A stretch of DNA of 64,000 nt. Source: Bdellovibrio bacteriovorus HD100. GTDB lineage: Bacteria > Bdellovibrionota > Bdellovibrionia > Bdellovibrionales > Bdellovibrionaceae. Each line of letters begins with the position of its first letter. The first letter of the stretch is position 1. The DNA lies in assembly GCF_000196175.1 (NCBI RefSeq), contig NC_005363.1, positions 3,596,001 to 3,660,000 on the forward strand. The letters are read 5' to 3'. The notes beneath the pieces are model-generated. The model was not told the origin of the DNA, made no database searches, and worked only from the letters and a program-made list of their open reading frames with translations. Positions 35,533 through 43,764 of this stretch are shown here, piece by piece. Position numbers and translations under genes: made by a program.

Positions 35533-35675
35533 ATTTGCGATCCCTCTTTTGTTTAGAATAACACGGGACTTTTTCGACATATCCTACTTTGTGGTGTGCT
35601 GGCCGTAAGTCGCAGAACTTTGCCTACCTAGGTCGAGGTGAAATTCCCGTAATACTGCCTGAAATATTTTCCATT

Positions 35676-35691
35676 GTTCCGGCGCCGGAAC
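35676..35691. promoter_or_regulatory. perfect 16-bp palindrome GTTCCGGCGCCGGAAC
   Basis: This self-complementary sequence lies in the 270-base gap between the divergent genes at 35532 and 35803. It could be an operator for a dimeric regulator, possibly the TIGR02147 protein encoded just downstream, but this is inference. Confidence 0.5.
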
Positions 35692-35735
35692 GCCCGCCAT
35701 CCCCCTAAAAAGCGGTAATTACCAAACTGATATTA

Positions 35736-35759
35736 CCTCAACTTTATTGAGGTTTTTTT
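35736..35759 (+). terminator. orphan terminator upstream of the TIGR02147 cassette
   Basis: CCTCAA (35736-35741) pairs with TTGAGG (35747-35752) and is followed by seven T. No gene on the plus strand ends before it, so it either ends a small RNA or acts as an attenuator 44 bases before ATG 35803. GGTAAT (35714-35719) can pair with ATTACC (35732-35737), which would compete with the stem base. Confidence 0.7.
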
Positions 35760-35802
35760 CCCCTTTTAGTCTCTGAGAAAGCATGCAATAAACCCAATCC
35801 TT

Positions 35803-36552
35803 ATGAATAAGACGTCCGAATTTCTATTAAACGAGTATCAAAGACGACGCTCTTCAGCGCCTCAATTGACCAATGCCCAATTTGCGAAAATCCTGGGTAT
35901 TCCGTCCAGCCGCCTCAGCGACTACATCAATGGCCGCCGGATCATGACCATGTCCGTGGGAAAACAGGTTATCAAAGGCCTGGGCATGGGCGAGAACGAC
36001 TTCATTCATCTGAAGAACCTGATCGAATTCGACAAACGCAAAGTCAAAACTCTGCTGCCAGAAGTACAGCTCAAAGAAGACGAATTCGGCGTCATCTGCG
36101 ACTGGTACCACTTTGCGATTCTGGCTCTGGTGCCGGTCAAAACATTCCAGCCCAACGCCAACTGGATTGCCGACCGCCTGAACATCCCGGTGGAAGTCGC
36201 CCAGGCAGCCATCGAGCGCCTGTGCCGCCTTGGTCTTTTGCAGATCGAGGACGGAAAATTCATCGTCACACACAAACAACTGGAGACCAGCCACAACATT
36301 CCGTCTGAATCCCTGCGCCGCTCTCACAAGCAGTCTCTGGTACAGGTTCTGGACAACATGGATCGCGTTCCTCTGGATCTGCGTGATGTGACTTCCATCA
36401 CATTCCCAATGAACCGCAAGAAAATCCCCGAAGCAAAACGTCTGATCAGAAACTTCCGTCGCAAAATGGCCACCCTGATGACCCAGGGACCTAAAACGGA
36501 CGTTTACAATCTGAACGTGCAATTGTTCCCGGTAACGAAGGTGCAAAAATGA
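35803..36552 (+). CDS. TIGR02147/DUF4423 family transcriptional regulator
   Basis: This 249-residue protein is a second member of the family found at 177-1043. A helix-turn-helix lies at residues 22-60 (LTNAQFAKILGIPSSRLSDYINGRR), followed by the DUF4423 part with WYHFAILALVPV, a winged-helix-like segment (WIADRLNIPVEVAQAAIERL) and the closing VYNLNVQLFPVT. It lacks a clear ribosome site. Its stop overlaps the start of the exported-protein gene (ATGA), so the regulator and its neighbour are made together. The leader contains a terminator-like hairpin and a palindrome. Confidence 0.87.
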   Translation: MNKTSEFLLNEYQRRRSSAPQLTNAQFAKILGIPSSRLSDYINGRRIMTMSVGKQVIKGLGMGENDFIHLKNLIEFDKRKVKTLLPEVQLKEDEFGVICDWYHFAILALVPVKTFQPNANWIADRLNIPVEVAQAAIERLCRLGLLQIEDGKFIVTHKQLETSHNIPSESLRRSHKQSLVQVLDNMDRVPLDLRDVTSITFPMNRKKIPEAKRLIRNFRRKMATLMTQGPKTDVYNLNVQLFPVTKVQK

Positions 36553-37796
36553 GATTCTGCCAACTTGTCATCACCTCCCTGCTTTCTCTGATTGCGGTGT
36601 CCGCTCACGCCAACAACTGGTATGACCGCGGTAACGCCGGCTTTGCCCTGTTCTGCGCTGGCCAAGCACCGATCGTTCTGGATCTTTACGAAGTCTCCAC
36701 GCGTGAACTGGGCGTCGTGAAGTTCTCAAAGGCTGACACTGCTGTGGATAAAGCCGTGGATCTTGCCTCTCGTCTGAATTCTGTGGATCCTGCCCGCGCC
36801 CGTCAGTACAAAGACAGCGCCTTGGACTTCATGGCTTCTGCGCAGTTTGTGACGGATCTGGGTATTCGCAAGACTCCGGATCTGGGACTTGTGACTGTGC
36901 CGGCGGAATGCACCCTTGAGCAGGTTGTCTTCCAAAGAAACCCGTCCATTCTGAATAAAGCCCGCTATGTGGTGAATGCCAACCTGTGGAACCAGCTGGA
37001 TGCCGACAACCAGGCGGCCTTGATTCTTCATGAAGCCATCTATCGCGAAGTCATCAACAGCACTGCCAATGAGCTGTTCTCTGAACGTGTGCGCATCTTC
37101 AACGGCATTATTCATTCACATCAAGTGCTGAGCCTGCTGAAAACAGACTATTTGAAACTGCTGCAGGAACTGCACCTGACCACTTACGAGGAAAATGGCC
37201 TGAAGATCTCTTTGGGTTACACCACGCCGGAAGGTTTCTGGGTGGACTCTGAAGTGTTCATGGATGGCATGGGCCGCATTCTTTCGGCCTCTCTGGCAGC
37301 CAACCAGTACTTCGGTTACGGCGGCATGGAGTACGCCTGCATCGGCAGCACGGTGGCTGAAATGGGTCGTGTGACTCTTGATGACGGCAACATCCGCACA
37401 CTGCGCGTGAACCCTGACTTTGCCCGCGACGGCGCCTGCAACCTGCCAATGCTGATCGTACCGGATAGCAATGGTTTTGCGATCTTTGGCAACATGTGGT
37501 TCTTTGGTCGCGAGCAGAATTTGATCCGTGTGGATGGAACGCTGAACAAGAAAGCTCAGCTGGCCTACAAAGGCATGACGTACGAACTTGTGCCGGATCT
37601 TTTCAAAACGGGCGTGTACAACACCACCTTCACATTTGACTCAAAAATGAATCTGATCGAAGTCGGCTTGGGTGGAACCCCTTGCCTGAATGAGACTGAA
37701 GACAAGGTTCAGTTTGTCCAAAACCTGGCAAACGGCGAAGGCACCGTGGCTCTCTCGGATACAGGAAAGCCGGAGCAGATTCCGGTTTGCCGCTAA
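36549..37796 (+). CDS. exported protein coupled to TIGR02147 regulator
   Basis: This is a 415-residue protein with a signal peptide ending VSAHA. The segment ALILHEAIYREVIN (about residues 158-171) carries a His-Glu pair similar to the HExxx helix of peptidases, but lacks the second His, so activity is doubtful. The C-terminal half is beta-rich with cysteines (EYACIG, DGACNLP, GGTPCLN). I do not recognise the family. It overlaps the regulator gene by four bases and ends at a strong terminator. Confidence 0.78.
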   Translation: MRFCQLVITSLLSLIAVSAHANNWYDRGNAGFALFCAGQAPIVLDLYEVSTRELGVVKFSKADTAVDKAVDLASRLNSVDPARARQYKDSALDFMASAQFVTDLGIRKTPDLGLVTVPAECTLEQVVFQRNPSILNKARYVVNANLWNQLDADNQAALILHEAIYREVINSTANELFSERVRIFNGIIHSHQVLSLLKTDYLKLLQELHLTTYEENGLKISLGYTTPEGFWVDSEVFMDGMGRILSASLAANQYFGYGGMEYACIGSTVAEMGRVTLDDGNIRTLRVNPDFARDGACNLPMLIVPDSNGFAIFGNMWFFGREQNLIRVDGTLNKKAQLAYKGMTYELVPDLFKTGVYNTTFTFDSKMNLIEVGLGGTPCLNETEDKVQFVQNLANGEGTVALSDTGKPEQIPVCR

Positions 37797-37804
37797 GACA
37801 AAAG

Positions 37805-37838
37805 AAAAAGGCCCGCTCTTTTCAGAGGGGCCTTTTTT
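37805..37838. terminator. terminator after the TIGR02147 cassette
   Basis: AAAAAGGCCC pairs with GGGCCTTTTT with inner GCTC/GAGG pairs; T and A runs make it usable on both strands before the convergent gshA end. Confidence 0.9.
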
Positions 37839-37855
37839 GTTTTTAGAATATTTAA

Positions 37856-39112
37856 TTACTGCTTACCGCAACCCACCGGCGTATAGCCCTTAAAGACCGC
37901 ACCCATCTCCTGAGCCTCCATGGCAATCGCCAACAGACCCAATTTGGCAGTCCAGCCGTAAACGTTTTCCTGTGGGCAGCCCGGCGTATTGATCGCCAGA
38001 TCCGACACACACAAACGCTTATAAACCGCTCCCGGACTGTTCAAACTTTCAGTGGAGCTTTTCTCGGCATGCGTGCGCAGGAAGCCCCCGACAAGCTCGC
38101 AGCCCACCATATAAATCACCGGCTCGGCGCTGGCACCGTCGGCTTCCACGATGGAAGGAATGCCTTCCTGGATGATGACTTCTTCCACATCACGGCCCCC
38201 TTTGGCCGCTTTCATTTTCTTGCGGGATTTGTAGGACCAGGCTTTCACTTCCTCACCGGATCCCACACGGATCACTGCCAAACCATAAGTGCCGGCGTTG
38301 TTTTTCACAAACACGAACGGCTCCTGGCTGATACCGCGTTTTTTATACTCTTCTCTCAGGCGCGCCAGCATCTGGTCGACTTTTTCAGCCAAAGCATTTC
38401 GGCTGTTTTCATCCCCGATATCGAAGTGCTCAAACAGCTCGGTTTCAACTCTAAGCAGGAAAGGGTCAATCTGGGCCACTTCCGCAAATTCGCTGGCCAG
38501 TTGGTTGTAGTACTTGAAGTATGTGCTTTTCTTGCGCTGATACCAGCCAAGCTCTCGGGGCGGGTTCATTGGGAAATCAATCATGGTCGGGGCCCATTCT
38601 TCATAGGCTTCCGAAAAGTCATTGTTGCTGATGATCAGATCCGGAGTGAAGCTTTTCAGAAGCTCCCCCCCTTTCAAAGCAGAATGCACAACCACTTCAT
38701 TGCCCGCAGAGCTGGTCAGATTCAAAGGCTCTGGCAATTCACGGGGGATCGCCACTTTCACCACGCGGCCCGTGGCTTCGATCAGCTTGCGGATGGTGTG
38801 AACGTTCTCCCAATAGAAGGCGTTGTTGGTGTGCTCTTCGGTCACCAGCATGATGTTCTTGATGTTGGCGCCATAATGCTTGGTGATGTACTTGTCCACC
38901 AAGGCCGGCGCGGATTCCTTGTCCGTCGGGCAGATATTGTTAAAGCCTGCCGGAAAAATGTTGGCATCGACGTTGGAAATCTTATAACCCGAATCACGAA
39001 TGTCATAGCTGGAATAAATCGGATAAGACATGTTTGCGGTCTTGGAGGCAAACCAAGCGCAGATCTCGTTCATGTTGGCGAGAGTTTGTTTGTGCAGAAT
39101 CAGTTTCGCCAT
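37856..39112 (-). CDS. gshA: glutamate-cysteine ligase, ferrooxidans type
   Basis: This enzyme makes gamma-glutamylcysteine, the first step of glutathione synthesis. The 418-residue protein matches the T. ferrooxidans-type GshA family (TIGR02049), which is unlike E. coli GshA. Recognisable patches are YPIYSSYDIRDSGYKISNVD, NIMLVTEEHTNN, FVFVKNNAGTYGLAVIRVG, and IIQEGIPSIVE. It has AAGGAGAT before ATG 39112 and is the last gene of an operon with two ArsA-like ATPases and a TPR lipoprotein. A gshB is not seen in the window. Confidence 0.9.
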   Translation of the reverse strand: MAKLILHKQTLANMNEICAWFASKTANMSYPIYSSYDIRDSGYKISNVDANIFPAGFNNICPTDKESAPALVDKYITKHYGANIKNIMLVTEEHTNNAFYWENVHTIRKLIEATGRVVKVAIPRELPEPLNLTSSAGNEVVVHSALKGGELLKSFTPDLIISNNDFSEAYEEWAPTMIDFPMNPPRELGWYQRKKSTYFKYYNQLASEFAEVAQIDPFLLRVETELFEHFDIGDENSRNALAEKVDQMLARLREEYKKRGISQEPFVFVKNNAGTYGLAVIRVGSGEEVKAWSYKSRKKMKAAKGGRDVEEVIIQEGIPSIVEADGASAEPVIYMVGCELVGGFLRTHAEKSSTESLNSPGAVYKRLCVSDLAINTPGCPQENVYGWTAKLGLLAIAMEAQEMGAVFKGYTPVGCGKQ

Positions 39113-39143
39113 AGTATCTCCTTAAGGCCAAAAACAACAGAAA

Positions 39144-40256
39144 TTACAGATTAGGATCTTCCGAGGGAACCACTTTGGGAGGAAGAGGTATAGTGGCTTT
39201 CTCTTCATCAGGCAAGAGCGAGTCGGCTTTGACTCGACCGGACCTGCGCAGGCTGTTCAGTCGCTGGGATTCCTCGGTCAGCCCCATGACTTCGTCGTTC
39301 GTATATACAATATTCTCGGTTTTCTTTCTCACGTCAGCCAGGAAGGCGAAGAATTCTGTTTCGTGAGAATTCATTTTCTGCCCGCCAAGGGGTTTGTATA
39401 ATTCGGCCTGATCCATCAAACCCAAAAGTTCGGCACCCAAAGCAGACTGCAAACGGCGCTGTTCACGCTGGGAATCCACCACGGTGAACAGATCCCGATA
39501 AGTTTCCTGCAAGCGGGTTTTTGCACGCGTGGACCAGTTGGCGTCATTCAGCCGCACGGCTCTGAAAAGGTAAATCTGCACCAGCTTCTGCCCGCGCACG
39601 AAGGCCTGAAAGTTCTGCACGCCCAGTTGATTGGTCGAAACTCCACCCATTTGCACATAGGTTTTTGCCAGCCACTCTTTGGGAAGTTCCGGCCCTTTTT
39701 CAGCTTGAACCTTTTCAATTCCGCGTTCTGCTTCATTCAAATAAGCGACAGCTTCGTCTTCGCGATCCTGACGGCCATAGACGATGGCCAAGCGTGCGGG
39801 AATCTCGGCTGCTGCGGTTTCAAGGGGCAAATACTGACCCAGCTTTTTTGCATCCAATAAAGATGAAACTGTGCGCAGGTCATCACCTTGCGCCTCGTAG
39901 GCAAATGACATGCGATACAGGGCCTGGGCGGCAATCTGGGGTTGATAGTTGCGGGTCTTGACAGCGACATCACGGTAAAGCTCCAAGGCCTCTTGCCAGC
40001 GCTCAAGGCCGGCCAAAGACTGTGCCTCCCCCAGACGGGCTGCCTGCACGAAAGTGGACTGCGGGTGCAGACCCTGGAATTCTTTATAAAGAATCAAAGA
40101 CTGCTCGAAGCTTCCACTGTTTAAAACTTTTTCTGCATTGGAGATCTGAGAAATCTCGGTGGCGCGCACCGCTTGATTTTCATCTGGCTGACTTCTTTGC
40201 CCCAGCAATGAACAACCTGAAAGCAAAACCAGGGCGGCCGACAGAATCAGTCTCAT
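39144..40256 (-). CDS. TPR lipoprotein
   Basis: This is a 370-residue protein with lipobox LSGC (Cys15). The mature part is built of tetratricopeptide-like helices (VLNSGSFEQSLILYKEFQGLHP, GEAQSLAGLERWQEALELYRD, ALYRMSFAYEAQGDDLRT), recalling BamD/YbgF-type periplasmic scaffolds. The C-terminus is charged and Pro-rich. ATG 40256 overlaps the stop of the ArsA-like gene (ATGA), with AGGAG upstream. It may hold an envelope partner of the ATPases encoded before it. Confidence 0.82.
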   Translation of the reverse strand: MRLILSAALVLLSGCSLLGQRSQPDENQAVRATEISQISNAEKVLNSGSFEQSLILYKEFQGLHPQSTFVQAARLGEAQSLAGLERWQEALELYRDVAVKTRNYQPQIAAQALYRMSFAYEAQGDDLRTVSSLLDAKKLGQYLPLETAAAEIPARLAIVYGRQDREDEAVAYLNEAERGIEKVQAEKGPELPKEWLAKTYVQMGGVSTNQLGVQNFQAFVRGQKLVQIYLFRAVRLNDANWSTRAKTRLQETYRDLFTVVDSQREQRRLQSALGAELLGLMDQAELYKPLGGQKMNSHETEFFAFLADVRKKTENIVYTNDEVMGLTEESQRLNSLRRSGRVKADSLLPDEEKATIPLPPKVVPSEDPNL

Positions 40257-41326
40257 GCTTTCTTTTCTCCTTCGACAATCAGGGCGCTGAGTTCTTCAAG
40301 TCCTCCCAAATCGGAAATATCTTTCACCAGATCGGGGATGCGGAAGACCCGGGCCTGACTCTTCATGCCCGACTCAAACTGCTGATACAGTTGATCCCTC
40401 TGATTGTAGTAGGACCTCATCTGAGAATACAACTTCACAAGGTCTTCATGGCCTTTTCCAAGGTCCTGAGCCGAACGGAGGTCCAGCCAGTACGGGAAGA
40501 CACGGTTTAAAACCACCGTGCCCAGATGATAACCGCCTTTTTTAATCTCACGGGAGAAGTATTCAGCCTCTTTCAGTTTGGCCTGATCAAAAGCCGTCAC
40601 CAGACAAAATTGTGTCGTCGGTGACACCAGCATACGATGCACATCAATGGTGCGGGCCTGCAGCTTCCCCTGCCACTGCTCGATGTTGACAAAGAAATCA
40701 CCCAGTTCCCGAATAAAATTCGAGCCGGTCAGGGATTCCAGAATTTTTAACACCTGACGGGTTCCGGTCTGCAACAAGTGACCGAAGAAGCCGCCTTTTT
40801 TTCCCTCAGGATCACGGAACCACTTCGCCACGCCCTCATTGAAAAGGGCGGAAAGCTTTTGCGGGGCATTCAGGAAATCAATCGCATGCTTCGTCGGCGG
40901 AGTGTCCAGAACGATCAGATCAAACTGGCCGGATTCGTAACAGGAATAGAGTTTTTCCAGCGCCGTGAATTCCTGCGAGCCACTGAGGTTTGTGGAAAGC
41001 TGCTTGTACAGACTGTTGTTGAAGATCTTCTGGGCTGACTCCGTTTTCTTCGCCGCACGGGCCACAAAATCATCAAAGGTTTTTTTGTGATCAATCACAG
41101 AAGCATAAAGTTCACCCTTGAAATTCTGTCCTGGCACTTTTGTGATGTCCTTGGTGCCTTCAATTCCCAGAGTTTGTGCCAGGCGTTTCGCCGGATCGAT
41201 GGTCAGCACCAACACGCGTTTGCCTTCCTTGGCCGCCAGCACGGCCAACGAAGCCGCAATCGTGGTTTTACCCACGCCGCCACTTCCGACACAGACCAGA
41301 ACTTTGGTGTCCTTAAACAGGCTCAT
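40253..41326 (-). CDS. ArsA/GET3-family ATPase, second of tandem pair
   Basis: This is a 357-residue deviant Walker A ATPase: CVGSGGVGKTTIAASLA at the N-terminus, LVLTIDPAKRLAQTLG, and FDLIVLDTPPTKHAIDFL (switch II). The family includes arsenite pump motors and the tail-anchored-protein carriers GET3. No arsenic genes (arsB, arsR) are nearby, so arsenic resistance is unlikely. ATG 41326 follows GGAGG and overlaps the upstream ATPase stop (ATGA). The pair probably forms a heterodimer. Confidence 0.9.
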   Translation of the reverse strand: MSLFKDTKVLVCVGSGGVGKTTIAASLAVLAAKEGKRVLVLTIDPAKRLAQTLGIEGTKDITKVPGQNFKGELYASVIDHKKTFDDFVARAAKKTESAQKIFNNSLYKQLSTNLSGSQEFTALEKLYSCYESGQFDLIVLDTPPTKHAIDFLNAPQKLSALFNEGVAKWFRDPEGKKGGFFGHLLQTGTRQVLKILESLTGSNFIRELGDFFVNIEQWQGKLQARTIDVHRMLVSPTTQFCLVTAFDQAKLKEAEYFSREIKKGGYHLGTVVLNRVFPYWLDLRSAQDLGKGHEDLVKLYSQMRSYYNQRDQLYQQFESGMKSQARVFRIPDLVKDISDLGGLEELSALIVEGEKKA

Positions 41327-42192
41327 TTCAACACCTCCGTCGTTTTTTCCACCAGAGCCCAGGCACTGGATTCGAAATACAAAGGCACGCGGATGACCTG
41401 CGGGCTCAGCTCCTGGGCCTGCGCCCACATCTGATTCTGTCGCCGGATGTGGCCGTCCAGATACTCGGCAAATTTCGACAGATCCGAATTTTCAGCCTGC
41501 ACTTCCTGCAAAGTTTTTTCCGACACCGGGGCCTCAATCATCTTGTTCATGATAAGCTCGGCGGTGACACCGAATTCATTTTTCAGTCGCGCGACCAGCT
41601 CAGAGGCTTCTTTCAGCGGAAGTTCTTCCGGCAAAGTGACCACATGGTATTTACAGATTTCAGGATTACGAATGTGGGCGTCGATGCTGCGGCTTTGTTC
41701 ACCCATTGGCCCGAACTGCACAGCCTCGGCCATGCCCTTTGGGGCTTCAAGCAAAGCAATGAAGTGACCCGTGGCGAAGGCATCCACCACGATGCAATCA
41801 AACGGCAGAGGTGGGCCGTGCTTGCGGGGACCACTGGTGACCTTTCCCAGGATCGCAAGTTCCGGCAGTGCCGGGGCCACGTTGATAAAGGCTTTCATCA
41901 CTGCATTTTCAAAGAAGAGCTTCGCCAGGCTCTCCACTTTGATGAAATGGCGGGCGTATTCCTGCAAACAGGCCTCGCCGGTCCAAAGAGCAACAGAAAG
42001 CAGAGGCCTGATTGTAACTGGTTGGAACCCAACTTGGGGTAAACCAAAGAAATCCTTAAAGAAACTCTGATCTCCAAGCTCTACAAGGAGGGTGTTTTTA
42101 CCCTCTTGGCTCTTTTTAAGCGCTAGGGCCGCGGCTAAAACCGACTTTCCCACGCCCCCTTTTCCGGTCACAAAGTGAATCTCTTGCTTCAT
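41323..42192 (-). CDS. ArsA/GET3-family ATPase, first of tandem pair
   Basis: This is a 289-residue ATPase with HFVTGKGGVGKSVLAAALAL (deviant Walker A, here GKS instead of GKT) and FDCIVVDAFATGHFIALLEAP, which is a changed switch II. It is shorter than its partner and more diverged in the catalytic area, so it may be a regulatory subunit. The ATG 42192 start was chosen because it places the P-loop near the N-terminus as usual; the ribosome site is weak. It is the first gene of the gshA operon, divergent from tig. Confidence 0.87.
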   Translation of the reverse strand: MKQEIHFVTGKGGVGKSVLAAALALKKSQEGKNTLLVELGDQSFFKDFFGLPQVGFQPVTIRPLLSVALWTGEACLQEYARHFIKVESLAKLFFENAVMKAFINVAPALPELAILGKVTSGPRKHGPPLPFDCIVVDAFATGHFIALLEAPKGMAEAVQFGPMGEQSRSIDAHIRNPEICKYHVVTLPEELPLKEASELVARLKNEFGVTAELIMNKMIEAPVSEKTLQEVQAENSDLSKFAEYLDGHIRRQNQMWAQAQELSPQVIRVPLYFESSAWALVEKTTEVLK

Positions 42193-42227
42193 AGGTTCTA
42201 AGAGTGTGGCTGACCTCTGATTTATAG

Positions 42228-42247
42228 GCATTACGCATAGCATTACG
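42228..42247. promoter_or_regulatory. direct repeat GCATTACG in the tig/ArsA divergent region
   Basis: GCATTACG occurs at 42228-42235 and again at 42240-42247, one helical turn (12 bases) apart, just upstream of the tig -35 box and in the leader of the divergent operon. It could be an operator. Confidence 0.4.
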
Positions 42248-42248
42248 G

Positions 42249-42277
42249 TTGCCTAAAGTCGGCCCGTCTTTTAGTAT
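42249..42277 (+). promoter_or_regulatory. tig promoter
   Basis: TTGCCT (42249-42254) and TAGTAT (42272-42277) are 17 bases apart. The start near 42284 leaves a leader of about 37 bases with AGGAG before ATG 42321. Confidence 0.55.
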
Positions 42278-42320
42278 CCACCAGTTTATAACGCGTTGGC
42301 GTAATCTAGGAGAAATAGAC

Positions 42321-43634
42321 ATGAAATCGAATGTAGAAAAGGTCTCTAACCTTTCCAGAAAATTGAACATCGAAGTTCCTGCAGCGGCTGTTCAAACGGC
42401 TTTCCAAAAAATCTTCAATGGCATCCAAAAAGAAGTGACCATCAAAGGCTTCCGTAAAGGGAAAGCTCCTTTGGCGACAGTAAAAAGCCTTTACGGTGAC
42501 CGTGTAAAACAAGACGTGGTTCAGGATCTGATCCAGAAGCACTACGCTGAAGCACTGAACGAGCACAAACTTGAGCCGATCAGCTATCCAGAATTCGAAT
42601 TCGCTGATCCAACAGAGAACAAAGACTTCTCTTTCTCTGCAGCATTCGATGTTCGTCCAGAGATCACTCTGAAAAAATACGAAGGCCTGGAAGTTGAAAA
42701 AGAAAAAGCTGAATTCGACCCTAAGAAGATCGACCAGGTTCTTGAAAACATCCGCGCTTCCCGCGCAACTTTCGAAGTTGTTGCTGAAGACCGCGCTGTA
42801 AAAATGGGCGATATCGCTGTTATCAACTTTGAAGGCTTCATGGGCGGCGCGCCTCTTGAAAACGGTTCCGGCACAGATCACCACCTTGAACTGGGCGCGA
42901 AACAATTCATCGAAGGTTTCGAAGACGGTATCGTAGGAATGAAAAAAGGCGAGACTAAAACTCTTTCTTTGAAATTCCCGGATCCATACCACTCTGCAGA
43001 GCTTGCTGGTAAACCAGTAGAGTTCAAAGTGACTCTGAACCAGATCAAAGCCAAAGTTTTGCCTGAATTGACAAACGAATTCCTGGCGACTCTGGGCGGT
43101 CCTTCTGATCTTGAGACTTTGAAAAAATCCATCCAGGAAGACCTTGAGCAAACTGAAACCAAACGCATCGAAGACGCTTTCAAAAACCGTCTTTTGAAAA
43201 CTTTGGTTAAAGAAAACCCGGTTGAAGTTCCTCCATCTTTGATGAAAGAACAAAAAGCGTCTTTGGTTGAAGACTTCAAAAAACGCATGTCTGAACAAGG
43301 CATGGGTCCAGATGACTTCGCGTCTTACGTTGAAAAATGGGATGGCGACTTCGAAAAGACGGCTGCTGAAATGATTCAGTCTTCTTTCCTGGTTGATGCT
43401 ATTGCCAAAAAACATGACTTGTTCTGCAAAAAAGAAGACCTGGATGCGAAATTTGCTGAGTACGCTCAACAAACTGGCATCGAAGAATCCCGCATCAAGG
43501 AATTCTACGGTCGTCCAGAGCAGGCTTCCCGCCTGACTTACATGCTGACTGAAGAGAAAGTGATCGCTTTCCTGAACAAGTCCGTGAAAGTAAAAGAAGT
43601 TCCAGCGGGTTCTTTGAAAGAAGAAAACCACTAG
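42321..43634 (+). CDS. tig: trigger factor
   Basis: This ribosome-bound chaperone and prolyl isomerase handles nascent chains. ATG 42321 (MKSNVEKVSNLSRKL) follows AGGAG. The 437-residue protein has the N-terminal ribosome-binding domain with GFRKGKAPLATVKSLYG (the signature loop), an FKBP-like domain (KMGDIAVINFEGFMGG, FIEGFEDGIVGMKKGE), and a helical C-terminal chaperone domain. Codon choice is A/T-ending, as in other highly expressed genes here. It is a single gene with a clear terminator and is not joined to clpP. Confidence 0.97.
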   Translation: MKSNVEKVSNLSRKLNIEVPAAAVQTAFQKIFNGIQKEVTIKGFRKGKAPLATVKSLYGDRVKQDVVQDLIQKHYAEALNEHKLEPISYPEFEFADPTENKDFSFSAAFDVRPEITLKKYEGLEVEKEKAEFDPKKIDQVLENIRASRATFEVVAEDRAVKMGDIAVINFEGFMGGAPLENGSGTDHHLELGAKQFIEGFEDGIVGMKKGETKTLSLKFPDPYHSAELAGKPVEFKVTLNQIKAKVLPELTNEFLATLGGPSDLETLKKSIQEDLEQTETKRIEDAFKNRLLKTLVKENPVEVPPSLMKEQKASLVEDFKKRMSEQGMGPDDFASYVEKWDGDFEKTAAEMIQSSFLVDAIAKKHDLFCKKEDLDAKFAEYAQQTGIEESRIKEFYGRPEQASRLTYMLTEEKVIAFLNKSVKVKEVPAGSLKEENH

Positions 43635-43670
43635 TCTTCTGAATTTCCGTTCCGAAGTTTTAATCTTCCA

Positions 43671-43705
43671 AAGCCCGTCAGGCTGATGCTTGACGGGCTT
43701 TTTTT
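43671..43705 (+). terminator. terminator after tig
   Basis: AAGCCCGTCA and TGACGGGCTT form a 10-base-pair stem with a GC-rich loop, followed by five T. Confidence 0.93.
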
Positions 43706-43764
43706 ATGCCCGAAGGTGGCAAACACTTTAGTCCAGCCCGGCTTTGTCCGATGAATCTGGAAGT

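Noticed and set aside
40253-42192. An arsenic resistance operon
   Set aside because: The ATPases resemble ArsA but no arsB, arsC or arsR is present; the neighbours are a lipoprotein and GshA.
42306-43631. A 441-codon minus-strand frame opposite trigger factor
   Set aside because: Its composition (Phe-rich) comes from the reverse of Lys/Glu codons in tig. Similar long shadows lie opposite pepA, tsf and rpsB.
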